Part shown: positions 1-8,482 of the stretch, in pieces
Numbering within the stretch: the first letter of the stretch is position 1
How the letters are laid out: every line of letters begins with the position of its first letter
DNA from: Geodermatophilus africanus
GTDB taxonomy: Bacteria; Actinomycetota; Actinomycetes; Mycobacteriales; Geodermatophilaceae
DNA length: 64,000 bases
NCBI RefSeq assembly: GCF_900107105.1
Contig: NZ_FNOT01000014.1
Location: 62,001-126,000 of the forward strand
Direction: 5' to 3'
The notes under the pieces: model-generated
The model's database searches: none
What the model was told of the DNA's origin: nothing
Seen by the model: only the letters and a program-made list of their open reading frames with translations
Program-made: the position numbers and the translations under genes

Positions 1-12
1 CGGGGAGCGCGC

Positions 13-780
13 ATGAGCACCGTCCCCGCCGACGACCGGCTGCCCGAGCTCGACGGCGCCCCGCTGTTCCTGCTCGACGAGCTGCCCGACACCGCCGACC
101 TGTTGGTCGGCGGCGCCGAGGGCCGGCACGCCGTCGACGTGCTGCGGCTGACGCCGGGCGAGCGGGTGCGCGTGGGCGACGGCCGCGGCACCGTCACCGA
201 GGGGGAGGTGGTCGCCGCCGGGCCGCAGGGCCTGCAGGTGCGGGTCTCCGCCCGCCACGAGGTGCCGCCGCCGGCCCTGGAGCTGGTGCTGGTGCAGGCG
301 CTGCCCAAGGGCGAGCGCGGCCCGCTGGCCGTCGAGCTGGCCACCGAGCTCGGTGTCGACCGGATCGTGCCGTGGGCGGCCTCGCGCTGCGTGACCCGCT
401 GGCGGGAGGACCGGGCGGCCAAGGGGGTCGCCAAGTGGCGTGCCGCGGCCCGGGCGGCCAGCAAGCAGTCCCGCCGTCCGCGGGTGCCCGAGGTCACCGA
501 CGTGCTGACCACCCGCCAGGTGTGCGGCGCGCTGGCCGACGTCGACCTGGCGCTGGTGCTGCACGAGCAGGCCCGCCACCCGATGGCGCGCGTCGAGCTG
601 CCGTCGTCCGGGTCGATCGCGGTGGTCGTGGGTCCCGAGGGCGGGCTCAGCGACGGCGAGGTGGTCGCGCTCAATGCGGCCGGCGCCCGTCCGGTGCGGC
701 TGGGCCCGGAGGTGCTGCGCACCTCGACCGCCGGCGCCGCCGCCCTCGCCGCCCTCTCCATCCGCACCCGCTGGCGATGA
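13..780 (+). CDS. rsmE: 16S rRNA m3U1498 methyltransferase RsmE
   Basis: SPOUT-class SAM-dependent methyltransferase that methylates N3 of U1498 of 16S rRNA in the assembled small subunit. The 255 residues match the family length. An N-terminal PUA-like part runs to about residue 75. The C-terminal SPOUT knot is seen in VVVGPEGGLS (about 204-213) and LGPEVLRTSTAGAAAL (about 232-247), the SAM-binding trefoil loops. The LPKGERGPLAVELATELG segment near residue 97 is also typical. ATG at 13 is preceded by GGGGAG. In actinobacteria rsmE usually follows dnaJ, which would lie just outside the window. Two strong hairpins follow the stop. Confidence 0.95.
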   Translation: MSTVPADDRLPELDGAPLFLLDELPDTADLLVGGAEGRHAVDVLRLTPGERVRVGDGRGTVTEGEVVAAGPQGLQVRVSARHEVPPPALELVLVQALPKGERGPLAVELATELGVDRIVPWAASRCVTRWREDRAAKGVAKWRAAARAASKQSRRPRVPEVTDVLTTRQVCGALADVDLALVLHEQARHPMARVELPSSGSIAVVVGPEGGLSDGEVVALNAAGARPVRLGPEVLRTSTAGAAALAALSIRTRWR

Positions 781-791
781 CGAGCGCCTGA

Positions 792-853
792 CGACGATCA
801 GCTGAGCTGATCGTCGCGGGTCCTGGCTCAGCACCGGTCGTGAGCCAGGACCC
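792..853. terminator. Two tandem hairpins between convergent genes
   Basis: The first hairpin has 12-bp arms at 792-803 and 805-816 (CGACGATCAGCT and its complement) and is nearly a perfect palindrome. The second has 13-bp arms at 818-830 and 841-853 (GGGTCCTGGCTCA) with a 10-nt loop. A third half-copy (GCTGAGCCAGGAC) follows at about 859-871. They lie between rsmE and the convergent permease gene, so they probably stop transcription from both sides. There is no U-tract, as is common in high-GC actinobacteria. Confidence 0.7.
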
Positions 854-888
854 GGAACGCTGAGCCAGGACGGCCACCGGGGCCACCC

Positions 889-2502
889 TCAGCGCAGGGC
901 GGCGCGGGCGCGGTCGCTGACCACGTCCACCGCCCAGGTGAGGACGACGACCGCGACGAGCACCGTCGTGACCGCGGCCCAGTCGAAGGTCGCCAGCTCC
1001 GACGCGAGCAGCGCGCCGAGCCCGCCGGCGCCCAGCAACCCGATCAGCACCGTGTCGCGGACGGCCACCTCCCACCGGTACAGGGCGTGGGCCAGCACCG
1101 GCCCGGCCGCCCGCGGCAACACCGCGTACAGCCACGCGGCCGCCGGCCGGGCGCCCAGCGCGGCCAGCGCCGCCCGCGGCCGGGAGTCGAGCTCCTCGGT
1201 GGTCTCCGCCGCCAGCCGGCCCAGCACCCCCAGCGTGTGGACGCCGAGCGCCAGCGCGCCGGGCAGCACGCCCGGCAGCAGCAGGAAGAGCAGCACCAGC
1301 GCCCACACCGGCGCGGGCACCGCGCGCAGCAGGAGCAGCCCGCCCCGGAGCAGCGCCCCCGCGCCCCGGCGTCCGGGGGAGGACCGCCCGGCCGGCCGCG
1401 CCGCGGGGCCGGCCAGCAGCACGGCACCCAGCAGCGCGACGGCGATGGCGATGACCGACACCTGCACCGTGTCGACCGCCGACGCCGCGACCGCGCGCAG
1501 CAGGCCGCCGTCGGTCGCCGGAGGCCAGGCCGCGCGCAGCACGTGAGCGAGCTGAGTGACGGTCCGGTCAGACACCAGCGACGCCGGCGACAGCGCCAGG
1601 TACCAGCACGCCCACGCCAGGAGGACGACGGTGCCGGCGACGGCAGCGGCCAGCACGCGGTCCCGCCGGCCGGACGACGGCGGCGCGGCCAGCCGACGGC
1701 GCACTCCCCGCCCGGCGACCTCGGCGGCCAGGCAGAGCAGCGACAGCGCGTAGACCGCGCTCCACACCTGCTCCCAGCGCAGCGACGCGAACGACAGCGC
1801 CAGCTCGTAGCCCAGCCCGCCGGCGCCCACCATGCCCAGGACGACGGCCGAGCGGACCGCGCACTCCAGCCGGTAGAACGCGTAGGAGAGCAGCCCGCCC
1901 GCGGCCGGTGGCAGCAGCCCGTAGAGCGCCGCCGACGTCCGCCCGGCCCCTGCGGCCCGCAGCGCCCGGTACGCCCCGCGCGGGGCCTCGTCGACCAGGT
2001 CGGCGAACACCTTGGCGGTCACCGCGCCGTAGGGCAGCCCGATCGCCAGCACCGCCACCCACGGGTCCAGGCCCAGCACGTTGACCAGCAGCAGGCCCCA
2101 CACCGCCTCGTGCAGCCCCCGCGGGACGGCGAGCACGCCGCGGGCGGCCAGCCAGCCGGCGCGGCGGCGTCCCCACGTGGTACGCGAGACCAGCACCGCG
2201 CCGGCAGCGCCGAGGGCGAGCGCCAGTGCGGTGCCGGCCGCGGCGTGGGCCACGGTGACCAGCGCGGACCGGGCGAGGACGCCGAGGAACGCCGCGTCGA
2301 CCGCCGGGTCCAGCGCCGCGGCGGCGAACCGGCCGAACTGCGCCGTCCCGCCGGGGTTGAACACGTCGCCGCTGAACAGCCCGGCGCCGGCCAGCGACCA
2401 GGCCAGCACCCCCGCGGCACCGAGGCCCCACGCCCAGCGGCGCCGGTCCCGCCGCAGCGGCGGAGCGGCCGGCCGCACCTGCCGGTCGAGCTCCAGCGTC
2501 AC
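889..2502 (-). CDS. ABC transporter permease, two fused PhnE-type domains
   Basis: Integral membrane component of the oxyanion importer encoded by this three-gene minus-strand operon. The 537-residue protein is two permease modules in one chain, about 20-265 and 280-535. Each ends with the EAA-like cytoplasmic loop typical of PhnE/PtxC permeases: VVLGMVGAGGLGYELALSF near residue 220 and VLIGLLGAGGLGALLASEL near 487. A normal PhnE is about 270 residues with one module, so this polypeptide may form the whole translocation pore alone. The start overlaps the ATPase stop by 4 nt (ATGA). The substrate is inferred from the binding protein gene: phosphonate, phosphite or selenate class. Confidence 0.88.
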   Translation of the reverse strand: MTLELDRQVRPAAPPLRRDRRRWAWGLGAAGVLAWSLAGAGLFSGDVFNPGGTAQFGRFAAAALDPAVDAAFLGVLARSALVTVAHAAAGTALALALGAAGAVLVSRTTWGRRRAGWLAARGVLAVPRGLHEAVWGLLLVNVLGLDPWVAVLAIGLPYGAVTAKVFADLVDEAPRGAYRALRAAGAGRTSAALYGLLPPAAGGLLSYAFYRLECAVRSAVVLGMVGAGGLGYELALSFASLRWEQVWSAVYALSLLCLAAEVAGRGVRRRLAAPPSSGRRDRVLAAAVAGTVVLLAWACWYLALSPASLVSDRTVTQLAHVLRAAWPPATDGGLLRAVAASAVDTVQVSVIAIAVALLGAVLLAGPAARPAGRSSPGRRGAGALLRGGLLLLRAVPAPVWALVLLFLLLPGVLPGALALGVHTLGVLGRLAAETTEELDSRPRAALAALGARPAAAWLYAVLPRAAGPVLAHALYRWEVAVRDTVLIGLLGAGGLGALLASELATFDWAAVTTVLVAVVVLTWAVDVVSDRARAALR

Positions 2503-3245
2503 GTCGCCGCCCCGTAGAGCTCCGCGAGGTCGGCGGCCGACAGGGCGGTCACCGGGGCGTCGAGCACCACCCGGCCACCGGCCAGCCCCACCACCCGGTC
2601 GCAGTGCCGCCGCACCAGCCCGGCGTCGTGCAGCGCCGCGACCAGCGCGCCGCCGCGGGTCCGCGCCGGCTCGCCGAGCAGCGCCAGCGCCCGGTCGGCG
2701 AGCACCGGGTCGAGGGCGGACGCCGGCTCGTCGGCCAGCACCAGATCGGGCTGCTGGACCAGCAGGCGTGCGATGGCCACCCGCTGCCGCTGGCCGCCGG
2801 AGAGCCGCTCGGTGCGCTCGAAGACGCGGTCGGCCAGGCCCACCCGCGCCAGCGCGGCCAGCACCTCCGGCAACCCCTGCGGGCGCACCAGCGACCAGGC
2901 CGCCCGGGCCGCCGACCAGGAGGCCAGCCGGCCGGCGTTGACGTCGTGCACCACGCGCAGCCGGCCGACCAGCTCCAGCGACTGGTGCACGGTGCCCACC
3001 CGCGCCAGCAGCCGGTGGCGGTCCCGACCGGACAGCGCCGCGGGGTCGGCGCCCAGCACCCGCACGGTGCCGGCGGTGGGCGACACCGTGCCGTTGGCGA
3101 GCGCGAGCAGCGTGGACTTGCCGGCTCCGGAGGCGCCGACGAGGGCGACCCGCTCGCCGGGGCCGACCGCCAGGTCGACACCGGCCAGCGCCGTCGTCCC
3201 GCCGTACCGGACCGTGACACCGTCCAGCCGCAGGACGGCGGTCAG
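2499..3245 (-). CDS. ABC transporter ATPase, PhnC type
   Basis: ATP-binding subunit that powers the adjacent fused permease. Walker A GASGAGKST is at residues 37-45, the signature LSGGQRQRVAI near 143 and Walker B LVLADEP near 163. The frame is open far upstream, but homology begins at about LRLDGVTVRYGG. I see no ATG, GTG or TTG there. The best start is a CTG at 3243-3245 that overlaps the stop of the binding-protein gene (CTGA), giving 248 residues and implying translational coupling. The exact start is therefore uncertain; the function as an importer ATPase is not. Confidence 0.85.
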   Translation of the reverse strand: MTAVLRLDGVTVRYGGTTALAGVDLAVGPGERVALVGASGAGKSTLLALANGTVSPTAGTVRVLGADPAALSGRDRHRLLARVGTVHQSLELVGRLRVVHDVNAGRLASWSAARAAWSLVRPQGLPEVLAALARVGLADRVFERTERLSGGQRQRVAIARLLVQQPDLVLADEPASALDPVLADRALALLGEPARTRGGALVAALHDAGLVRRHCDRVVGLAGGRVVLDAPVTALSAADLAELYGAAT

Positions 3246-4180
3246 CTGACCAGCCCCAGCTCGCGGCCGATCTCCTCGATCCGGTCGTGGTCCGACGGCC
3301 GCACCGGGACGAACCCGCCCGCGCCGAAGAGATCGAGCACCGGGGAGCCGGCGGGCAGGCCGGTGAAGAAGTCGACCAGCCGGTCCCGGAGGTCGGGGAC
3401 GCCGGTCCGCCCGGCGGTCTGCGGGCCGAGCAGCCAGTGGTAGTCGGCGTACGGCGGGCTCTCGGCGTAGCGCACGACCGCCGGGTCGACCGCGCCCTCC
3501 TCGCTGCGGGCGCGCCAGACCTGCGAGTTGAGCACCCCGGCCTGGTAGCTGCCGGAGGCGACCAGCGCGAGCGTCGCGTCGTGCGAGCCGGAGAAGCCGG
3601 GGCCGCCGGGGAAGCCCTGCGGGTCGACGCCGGCCTCGCGCAGGAACCACGCGGGCATCAGCCGGCCCGACGTCGAGGTCTCGCTGCCGTAGGTGAACCG
3701 CAGCGGCGCCAGCGCGGTCAGGTCGTCGGACGGCGCCAGTCCGGTGCTCGCGTTGACCACGAACGCCGAGGTGAAGGCCGCGTCGATGTCGCGCTGGGCG
3801 ACCGGCTCGGCGCCCGGGGTCTGCAGCCGGGCCTGGACGCCGGTGAGCCCGCCGAACCAGACGAGGTCGAGGTCGCCGGTGCGGAAGAGGGAGACGGCGG
3901 CGGCGTAGTCGGTGACCGGCGTGTACCGGACCTCGAGGCCGAGCGCCGTGGCCAGCGCGTCGGCGACGGTGCCGTGGAGGCGCTGCAGGACCTCGGGGTC
4001 CTGGTCGGGGATGGCGCCGACGCGCAGCGCGCCGGAGGAGGTGACGGCGGCGGATCGGCCGCAGCCGGGGAGGCCGGCGACGAGGGCGGCACCCGCGGCG
4101 AGGAAGGAACGACGGGACAGCGGGGGGAGGAGGGACCGGCTTCCGGGGCCACCCGACCGGGCGACGCGACGGGTGCTCAC
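3242..4180 (-). CDS. Periplasmic-type binding lipoprotein, PhnD/putative selenate family
   Basis: Solute-binding protein of the ABC importer, 312 residues from GTG 4180 with GAGGA just upstream. The N-terminus carries SRRSFL (twin arginine at 23-24) and a lipobox AGLPGC with Cys40, so it may be Tat-exported and lipidated at the outer face of the membrane. The mature part starts LRVGAIPDQDPEVLQRL and contains VTDYAAAVSLFRTGDLDLV and WFGGLTGVQARLQ. As I recall, these are hallmarks of the subfamily annotated as putative selenate ABC transporter binding proteins (TIGR04553), a branch of the PhnD family. Phosphonate or phosphite remain alternatives. It heads the minus-strand operon and is divergent from livK. 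Confidence 0.88.
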   Translation of the reverse strand: MSTRRVARSGGPGSRSLLPPLSRRSFLAAGAALVAGLPGCGRSAAVTSSGALRVGAIPDQDPEVLQRLHGTVADALATALGLEVRYTPVTDYAAAVSLFRTGDLDLVWFGGLTGVQARLQTPGAEPVAQRDIDAAFTSAFVVNASTGLAPSDDLTALAPLRFTYGSETSTSGRLMPAWFLREAGVDPQGFPGGPGFSGSHDATLALVASGSYQAGVLNSQVWRARSEEGAVDPAVVRYAESPPYADYHWLLGPQTAGRTGVPDLRDRLVDFFTGLPAGSPVLDLFGAGGFVPVRPSDHDRIEEIGRELGLVS

Positions 4181-4344
4181 TACGTCCTCGGGTGGGGGAC
4201 GGGCACGGGACACCTCCGGGGTCGGGGACGGGTCCCCATCCTGTACCGGCTGCGGCGCCGCCGCGGCCCGGGGCTCGGCCGGCGCCAGGGTCACGTTCTG
4301 GGCACGGTGCCCCCGCCCGCGGCGGACCACCGCGCGCGGGTGCC

Positions 4345-4350
4345 TACTGT
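4345..4350 (+). promoter_or_regulatory. Putative -10 box for the livK operon
   Basis: TACTGT matches the actinobacterial TANNNT -10 pattern and lies about 120 nt before the livK ATG in the divergent intergenic region 4181-4468. No convincing -35 is visible. This is assigned by pattern only. Confidence 0.3.
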
Positions 4351-4468
4351 GTCGGCTGCCAGTCGCCGGCCGCACACCGGCCGGCCACACGACGTCCGTG
4401 CGACAGCGCGCCGGACCCGGCCGCCCGCGGGCCGCGGCGGGGCCGTCGTGCACAACCAGGGGAGAGAC

Positions 4469-5647
4469 ATGCGCGTTCCACTCAGCACCGCCGCCGCGGC
4501 CGCCGCGGCGGTCCTCCTCCTCGCCTCCTGCGGCTCCGGCGACGGGGGTGACAGCGGCGCGGCCGCCTCCGGTGAGCTCTCCGGTGAGGGCAGCGGGGAC
4601 TCCTGCACCATCGAGGCCGAGGTGCCCATCGGCGCCGTGCTGAGCCTGACCGGCGCCGCGGCGAGCTACGGCGAGTCGCAGCAGCGGGGGCTGGACCTGG
4701 CCGCCGCGCAGCTGGCCGAGAAGGGCGGCGTCACCTACGACCTGCGGATCGAGGACGACCAGACCGACCCGCGCCAGGGCATCACCCTGTTCGACCAGTT
4801 CGTGTCCGACGGCGTGAGCCTGATCATCGGTCCCACCCTGTCCAACGCCGCGGTGCAGGCCGACCCGATCGCCCAGGAGGCGGGGGTCCCGGTGCTGGGC
4901 ATCTCCAACACCGCCGCCGGCGTCACCGAGATCGGCGACTACGTCTTCCGGAACTCGCTCACGGAGCAGGCGGTGATCCCGCAGACCATCGCCACGGCCA
5001 CCGAGGAGTACGGGCTGCAGGACGTGGTCGTGATGTACAGCAACGACGACGCGTTCACCGAGTCCGGCTACGAGGCCTTCGCCGCCGCCCTGGAGGAGCA
5101 GGGCGTCACGGTGAGCGAGACGATCACCTTCTCCAAGGCCGACACCGACTTCCGCGCCCTGCTGACCCAGGCCCAGCAGAGCGACCCCGACGCGCTCGTC
5201 GTCTCCGCGCTGATCGAGGCCGCGATCCCCCTGGTGACACAGGCCCGTGAGCTGGGCATCGACGTGCCGATCATCGGCGGCAACGGGTTCAACAACCCGC
5301 GCCTGATGGCCGACGCCGGTCAGGCGGCCGAGGGCGTCGTCGTCGGCGCCGCCTGGAACTCCGCCTCCGACAACCCGGAGAACGCCGCCTTCCTGGCGGA
5401 CTTCGCGGCCGAGTACGACTCCCAGCCCGACCAGTTCGCCGCCCAGGCCTACGCCGGCCTCATGCTCGTCGACCAGGCCGTCCGCGCCAACTGCGCCGCC
5501 GACCGGGAGAGCATCAAGCAGGCGCTCGGCGAGTTGGAGAACGTCCCGACCGTGCTCGGGGAGTTCTCCATCGACGAGAACCGGGACGCCGTCCACCCGG
5601 CCGTCGTGCAGATCGTCCAGAACGGCACGTTCGCCGTCCTGGAGTGA
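4469..5647 (+). CDS. livK: Branched-chain amino acid ABC transporter substrate-binding lipoprotein
   Basis: Type I periplasmic-binding-fold lipoprotein that captures leucine, isoleucine, valine or related amides and hands them to the LivHM pore. It has 392 residues from ATG 4469, preceded by GGGGAGAG. A short hydrophobic signal peptide ends in a lipobox LLLASC with Cys21, followed by a Gly/Ser/Asp-rich tether. The mature domain opens with VPIGAVLSLTGAAASYGESQ and includes the ligand-pocket segment LIIGPTLSNAAVQADPIAQ and the hinge-region PIIGGNGFNNP. It is the first gene of livK-H-MG-F. The exact substrate cannot be read from sequence; urea or short amides are also handled by such systems. 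Confidence 0.93.
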   Translation: MRVPLSTAAAAAAAVLLLASCGSGDGGDSGAAASGELSGEGSGDSCTIEAEVPIGAVLSLTGAAASYGESQQRGLDLAAAQLAEKGGVTYDLRIEDDQTDPRQGITLFDQFVSDGVSLIIGPTLSNAAVQADPIAQEAGVPVLGISNTAAGVTEIGDYVFRNSLTEQAVIPQTIATATEEYGLQDVVVMYSNDDAFTESGYEAFAAALEEQGVTVSETITFSKADTDFRALLTQAQQSDPDALVVSALIEAAIPLVTQARELGIDVPIIGGNGFNNPRLMADAGQAAEGVVVGAAWNSASDNPENAAFLADFAAEYDSQPDQFAAQAYAGLMLVDQAVRANCAADRESIKQALGELENVPTVLGEFSIDENRDAVHPAVVQIVQNGTFAVLE

Positions 5648-5786
5648 GCCGGACGTCCCCTCCGGCCGGGTGGACCGGCCGGAGGGGACTCTCGGTACCT
5701 TCCGCGAGCGGGGACCCGGTGCACCCGGTCCCCGCGCGGGACCCCGGCGGGCCGGGGTCTGCAGACACGATCAGACAGGGACGGCT

Positions 5787-6662
5787 GTGCAGCAGCTCCT
5801 CAACGGCATCTTCATCGGTTCGATCTACGCCCTGTTCGCCATCGGCTTCACCCTGGTCTTCGGGATCCTGGACCGGCTCAACCTGGCGCACCCCGCGGTC
5901 TTCGCCGCCTCGGCGTTCGTGGGCATCGAGCTGGTCGAGCGGGGTGGGCTGTCGCTGTGGGCGGCGCTGCCGATCGTGTTCGTCTTCGGCGCGGTGCTCG
6001 GCCTGGTGATCGAGCGGCTGGCGTTCCGCCCCCTCAAGGGCAGGGCCGACGCCCACTTCGCCGGGCTGATCTCCTCGATCGCCCTCGCCGGGATGCTCAT
6101 CGCGCTGCTGCAGTGGCGCTACGGCCCGGACACCCGCCGGTTCCCGGCCGGCTCGTTCCCCGAGACCCGGTTCGAGGTCGTCGGCGCGCAGGTGACCCTG
6201 GCCCAGGTGGTCATCCTCGCCGTCTCCCTCACGCTCATGGTCGGGCTGACCTACATGGTCACCAGGACCCGCCTGGGCCGCGGCATGCGCGCCGTCGCGG
6301 AGAACCCGACCGCGGCCCGCGTGCTCGGCGTCAACGTCGACCGGATCACCGCCGTCACGTTCGCCATCTCCTCCGCGCTGGGGGCGGTCGCCGGCGTGCT
6401 GTTCGCCATCAACGTGAACACCGCCCAGCTCGGTATGGGCGCGGCCATCGAGCTCAAGGGGCTGGCCGTCATCATCGTCGGCGGCATGGGGTCGCTGCCC
6501 GGTGCGCTCATCGGCGGCCTCGTGCTGGGGCTGGCCGAGGTGTTCGCCGTCCAGTACATCGGATCGTCCTGGCGCGACGTGATCGCGTTCGGGCTGCTGT
6601 TCCTGATCCTCCTGGTGCGCCCGCAGGGTCTGCTCGGCGCCCGGAGGGTCCGGGAGGTCTGA
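5787..6662 (+). CDS. livH: Branched-chain amino acid ABC transporter permease LivH
   Basis: Inner-membrane permease of the livK system with about eight hydrophobic segments in 291 residues. The GTG start at 5787 places the family-typical N-terminus QQLLNGIFIGSIYALFAIGF directly after the start; the frame is open further upstream without homology. GRGMRAVAENPTAARVLGVN (about 168-187) is the conserved cytoplasmic coupling loop that touches the ATPase. VIIVGGMGSLPGALIGG is the conserved late segment. The stop overlaps the livMG start as TGATG, so the two are translationally coupled. Confidence 0.92.
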   Translation: MQQLLNGIFIGSIYALFAIGFTLVFGILDRLNLAHPAVFAASAFVGIELVERGGLSLWAALPIVFVFGAVLGLVIERLAFRPLKGRADAHFAGLISSIALAGMLIALLQWRYGPDTRRFPAGSFPETRFEVVGAQVTLAQVVILAVSLTLMVGLTYMVTRTRLGRGMRAVAENPTAARVLGVNVDRITAVTFAISSALGAVAGVLFAINVNTAQLGMGAAIELKGLAVIIVGGMGSLPGALIGGLVLGLAEVFAVQYIGSSWRDVIAFGLLFLILLVRPQGLLGARRVREV

Positions 6663-8482
6663 TGCTCGCCCAGTACGCCACCACGCTGACCTTCATCGCC
6701 CTCGGGGCGATCTTCGCCTACTCGTTCTACGCCGTCCTGATCGCCGGGCAGCTGAGCCTCGGCCAGGCCGGGTTCGCCTCCCTGGCCGCCTTCTCGGCGG
6801 CCTCCCTCGCCCCCAGCGGGGACGACGTCGGCGACGTGCCCGCGCTGCTGGCCGCCGTCGTCATCGGCATGGCGGTCGGCGCTCTCGCCGCCGTCGTGCT
6901 CGGCCTGCCGACCATGCACCTGCGGGGTGTGTTCCTCGCCATCGCCACGCTCGGGTTCGCCGAGGCGGTGCGCGTCGTGCTGCTCAACCAGGAGTGGACC
7001 GGCGGTGCCCAGGGACTCGCGGTGCCCCGCATCCTGACCGTCGGCACGGCCTGGACCGTGCTGGCCGTCGTCGCGTACTGGTTCTGGCGGATGGGACGGT
7101 CGCGCTACGGCCGAGCACTGGAGGCGATCCGCGAGGACGAGCTCGCGGCCCGCTCGATGGGCATCGACGTGGGCCGGCACCGCCTGGCCGCGTTCATCAC
7201 CGCCGGCGCGGTGGCCGGCCTGTACGGCGTGCTCTTCGCCTACTACGTGCGCCTGATCGCGCCCAACGACTTCGACTTCACGGCCGCCGTCGAGGGTCTG
7301 GTCACGGCGGTGGTCGGCGGCTCCACGATGTTCGTCGGCCCGGTCCTGGGCAGCGGGTTCCAGACGATGGTCCCCGAGATCCAGCGCGCGGTCGGGGTGG
7401 AGGCCGGCTGGATCCGTCCCTTCCTCGCCGGCCTGCTGCTGCTCGTGGTGATCCTCTTCCTGCCGGGTGGGCTGGCCAGCCTGATCCCGCGACGCACCCG
7501 CGTCCCGTCGATGTCGGGGGCCGACCCCGTGCCGGGCCTGGCCGCCCGCCGGCACCCCGCCGCCGGCGAGACGGTGGTCAGCCTGACGGGCCTGGCCAAG
7601 GAGTACGGCGGGGTGCACGCCGTCCGGGGCATCGACCTGGAGATCCGCAGCGGCGAGGTCGTGGGCCTGATCGGCCCGAACGGGGCGGGCAAGACCACCC
7701 TGGTGAACATGATCAGCGGCCTGGTGCCGCCCAGCTCGGGCAGCGCCACGGTCCTGGGGACGACGATCGGGCGGACCCCCGTGCACCGGGTGGCGGCGGC
7801 CGGTGTGAGCCGCACCTTCCAGCACTCCAAGTTGTTCAACCGGCTGTCCGCGCTGGAGAACGTGCTCGTGGGTGCGCACCTGGTCAGCCGCCCCACCTTC
7901 CTGCGCCGCCTGCTGTGGCTGCCCTCGGCCCGGCGCGACGAGCGGGCGGCCCTGGTGCACGCCGCCCGCTGCCTGGAGCGGGTGGGGCTGAGCGACCTGG
8001 CCGGGAACCGGGCGTCGTCGCTGTCCTACGGCGACCAGCGCCGGCTGGAGATCGCCCGGGCGCTCGCCTCCGAGCCGTCCCTGCTGATCCTGGACGAGCC
8101 GGCGGCCGGCATGAACCACGTCGAGGCGGCGAGGCTGTCCGAGCTCATCCGGTCGCTGGCCCGGGACGGCTTGACGATCCTGTTCATCGAGCACAACGTC
8201 GGCATGGTCCTGGAGACCTGCACGCGGGTCGTCGTCCTCGACTTCGGCGAGGTCATCGCCAGTGGGTCGCCGGCGGAGATCGCTGCCGATCCCGCCGTCA
8301 TCGAGGCCTACCTCGGTACGGCCGACGACGAGGCGGACGGCCGGTCGATCGCCGACGGGACCCTGACCGACCCGACCGGGGCCGGCGGGGCCGTCGCCGC
8401 GCCGGGTGCCGTCACCAACGTGGACCCGAGCGCGGCCGGCACGCTCGACCTCCCGGACACCACCCCGAGGAACGCGACATGA
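6662..8482 (+). CDS. Fused LivM permease-LivG ATPase
   Basis: A single 606-residue chain joining the second permease and the first ATPase of the importer. Residues about 1-280 are LivM-like, with GQLSLGQAGFASLAA near the start and the coupling loop GRALEAIREDELAARSMGI near 150. A linker around 281-305 leads into an ATP-binding domain with Walker A GPNGAGKTT (about 338-346), the LivG hallmark SRTFQHSKLF, signature LSYGDQRRLEIA and Walker B LLILDEPAAGMNH. A roughly 50-residue acidic Gly/Ala tail without clear homology follows. Such fusions occur in actinobacteria and proteobacteria, and this one reads through without any stop. ATGA overlap with livF. Confidence 0.92.
   Translation: MLAQYATTLTFIALGAIFAYSFYAVLIAGQLSLGQAGFASLAAFSAASLAPSGDDVGDVPALLAAVVIGMAVGALAAVVLGLPTMHLRGVFLAIATLGFAEAVRVVLLNQEWTGGAQGLAVPRILTVGTAWTVLAVVAYWFWRMGRSRYGRALEAIREDELAARSMGIDVGRHRLAAFITAGAVAGLYGVLFAYYVRLIAPNDFDFTAAVEGLVTAVVGGSTMFVGPVLGSGFQTMVPEIQRAVGVEAGWIRPFLAGLLLLVVILFLPGGLASLIPRRTRVPSMSGADPVPGLAARRHPAAGETVVSLTGLAKEYGGVHAVRGIDLEIRSGEVVGLIGPNGAGKTTLVNMISGLVPPSSGSATVLGTTIGRTPVHRVAAAGVSRTFQHSKLFNRLSALENVLVGAHLVSRPTFLRRLLWLPSARRDERAALVHAARCLERVGLSDLAGNRASSLSYGDQRRLEIARALASEPSLLILDEPAAGMNHVEAARLSELIRSLARDGLTILFIEHNVGMVLETCTRVVVLDFGEVIASGSPAEIAADPAVIEAYLGTADDEADGRSIADGTLTDPTGAGGAVAAPGAVTNVDPSAAGTLDLPDTTPRNAT

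Noticed and set aside
1087-2517. 476-codon open frame on the plus strand opposite the fused permease
   Set aside because: Gln/Arg/Pro-rich without any domain pattern; a GC-bias shadow of the minus-strand gene.
6251-8194. 647-codon minus-strand frame opposite livH/livMG
   Set aside because: Composition and lack of hydrophobic pattern show it is antisense to the importer.
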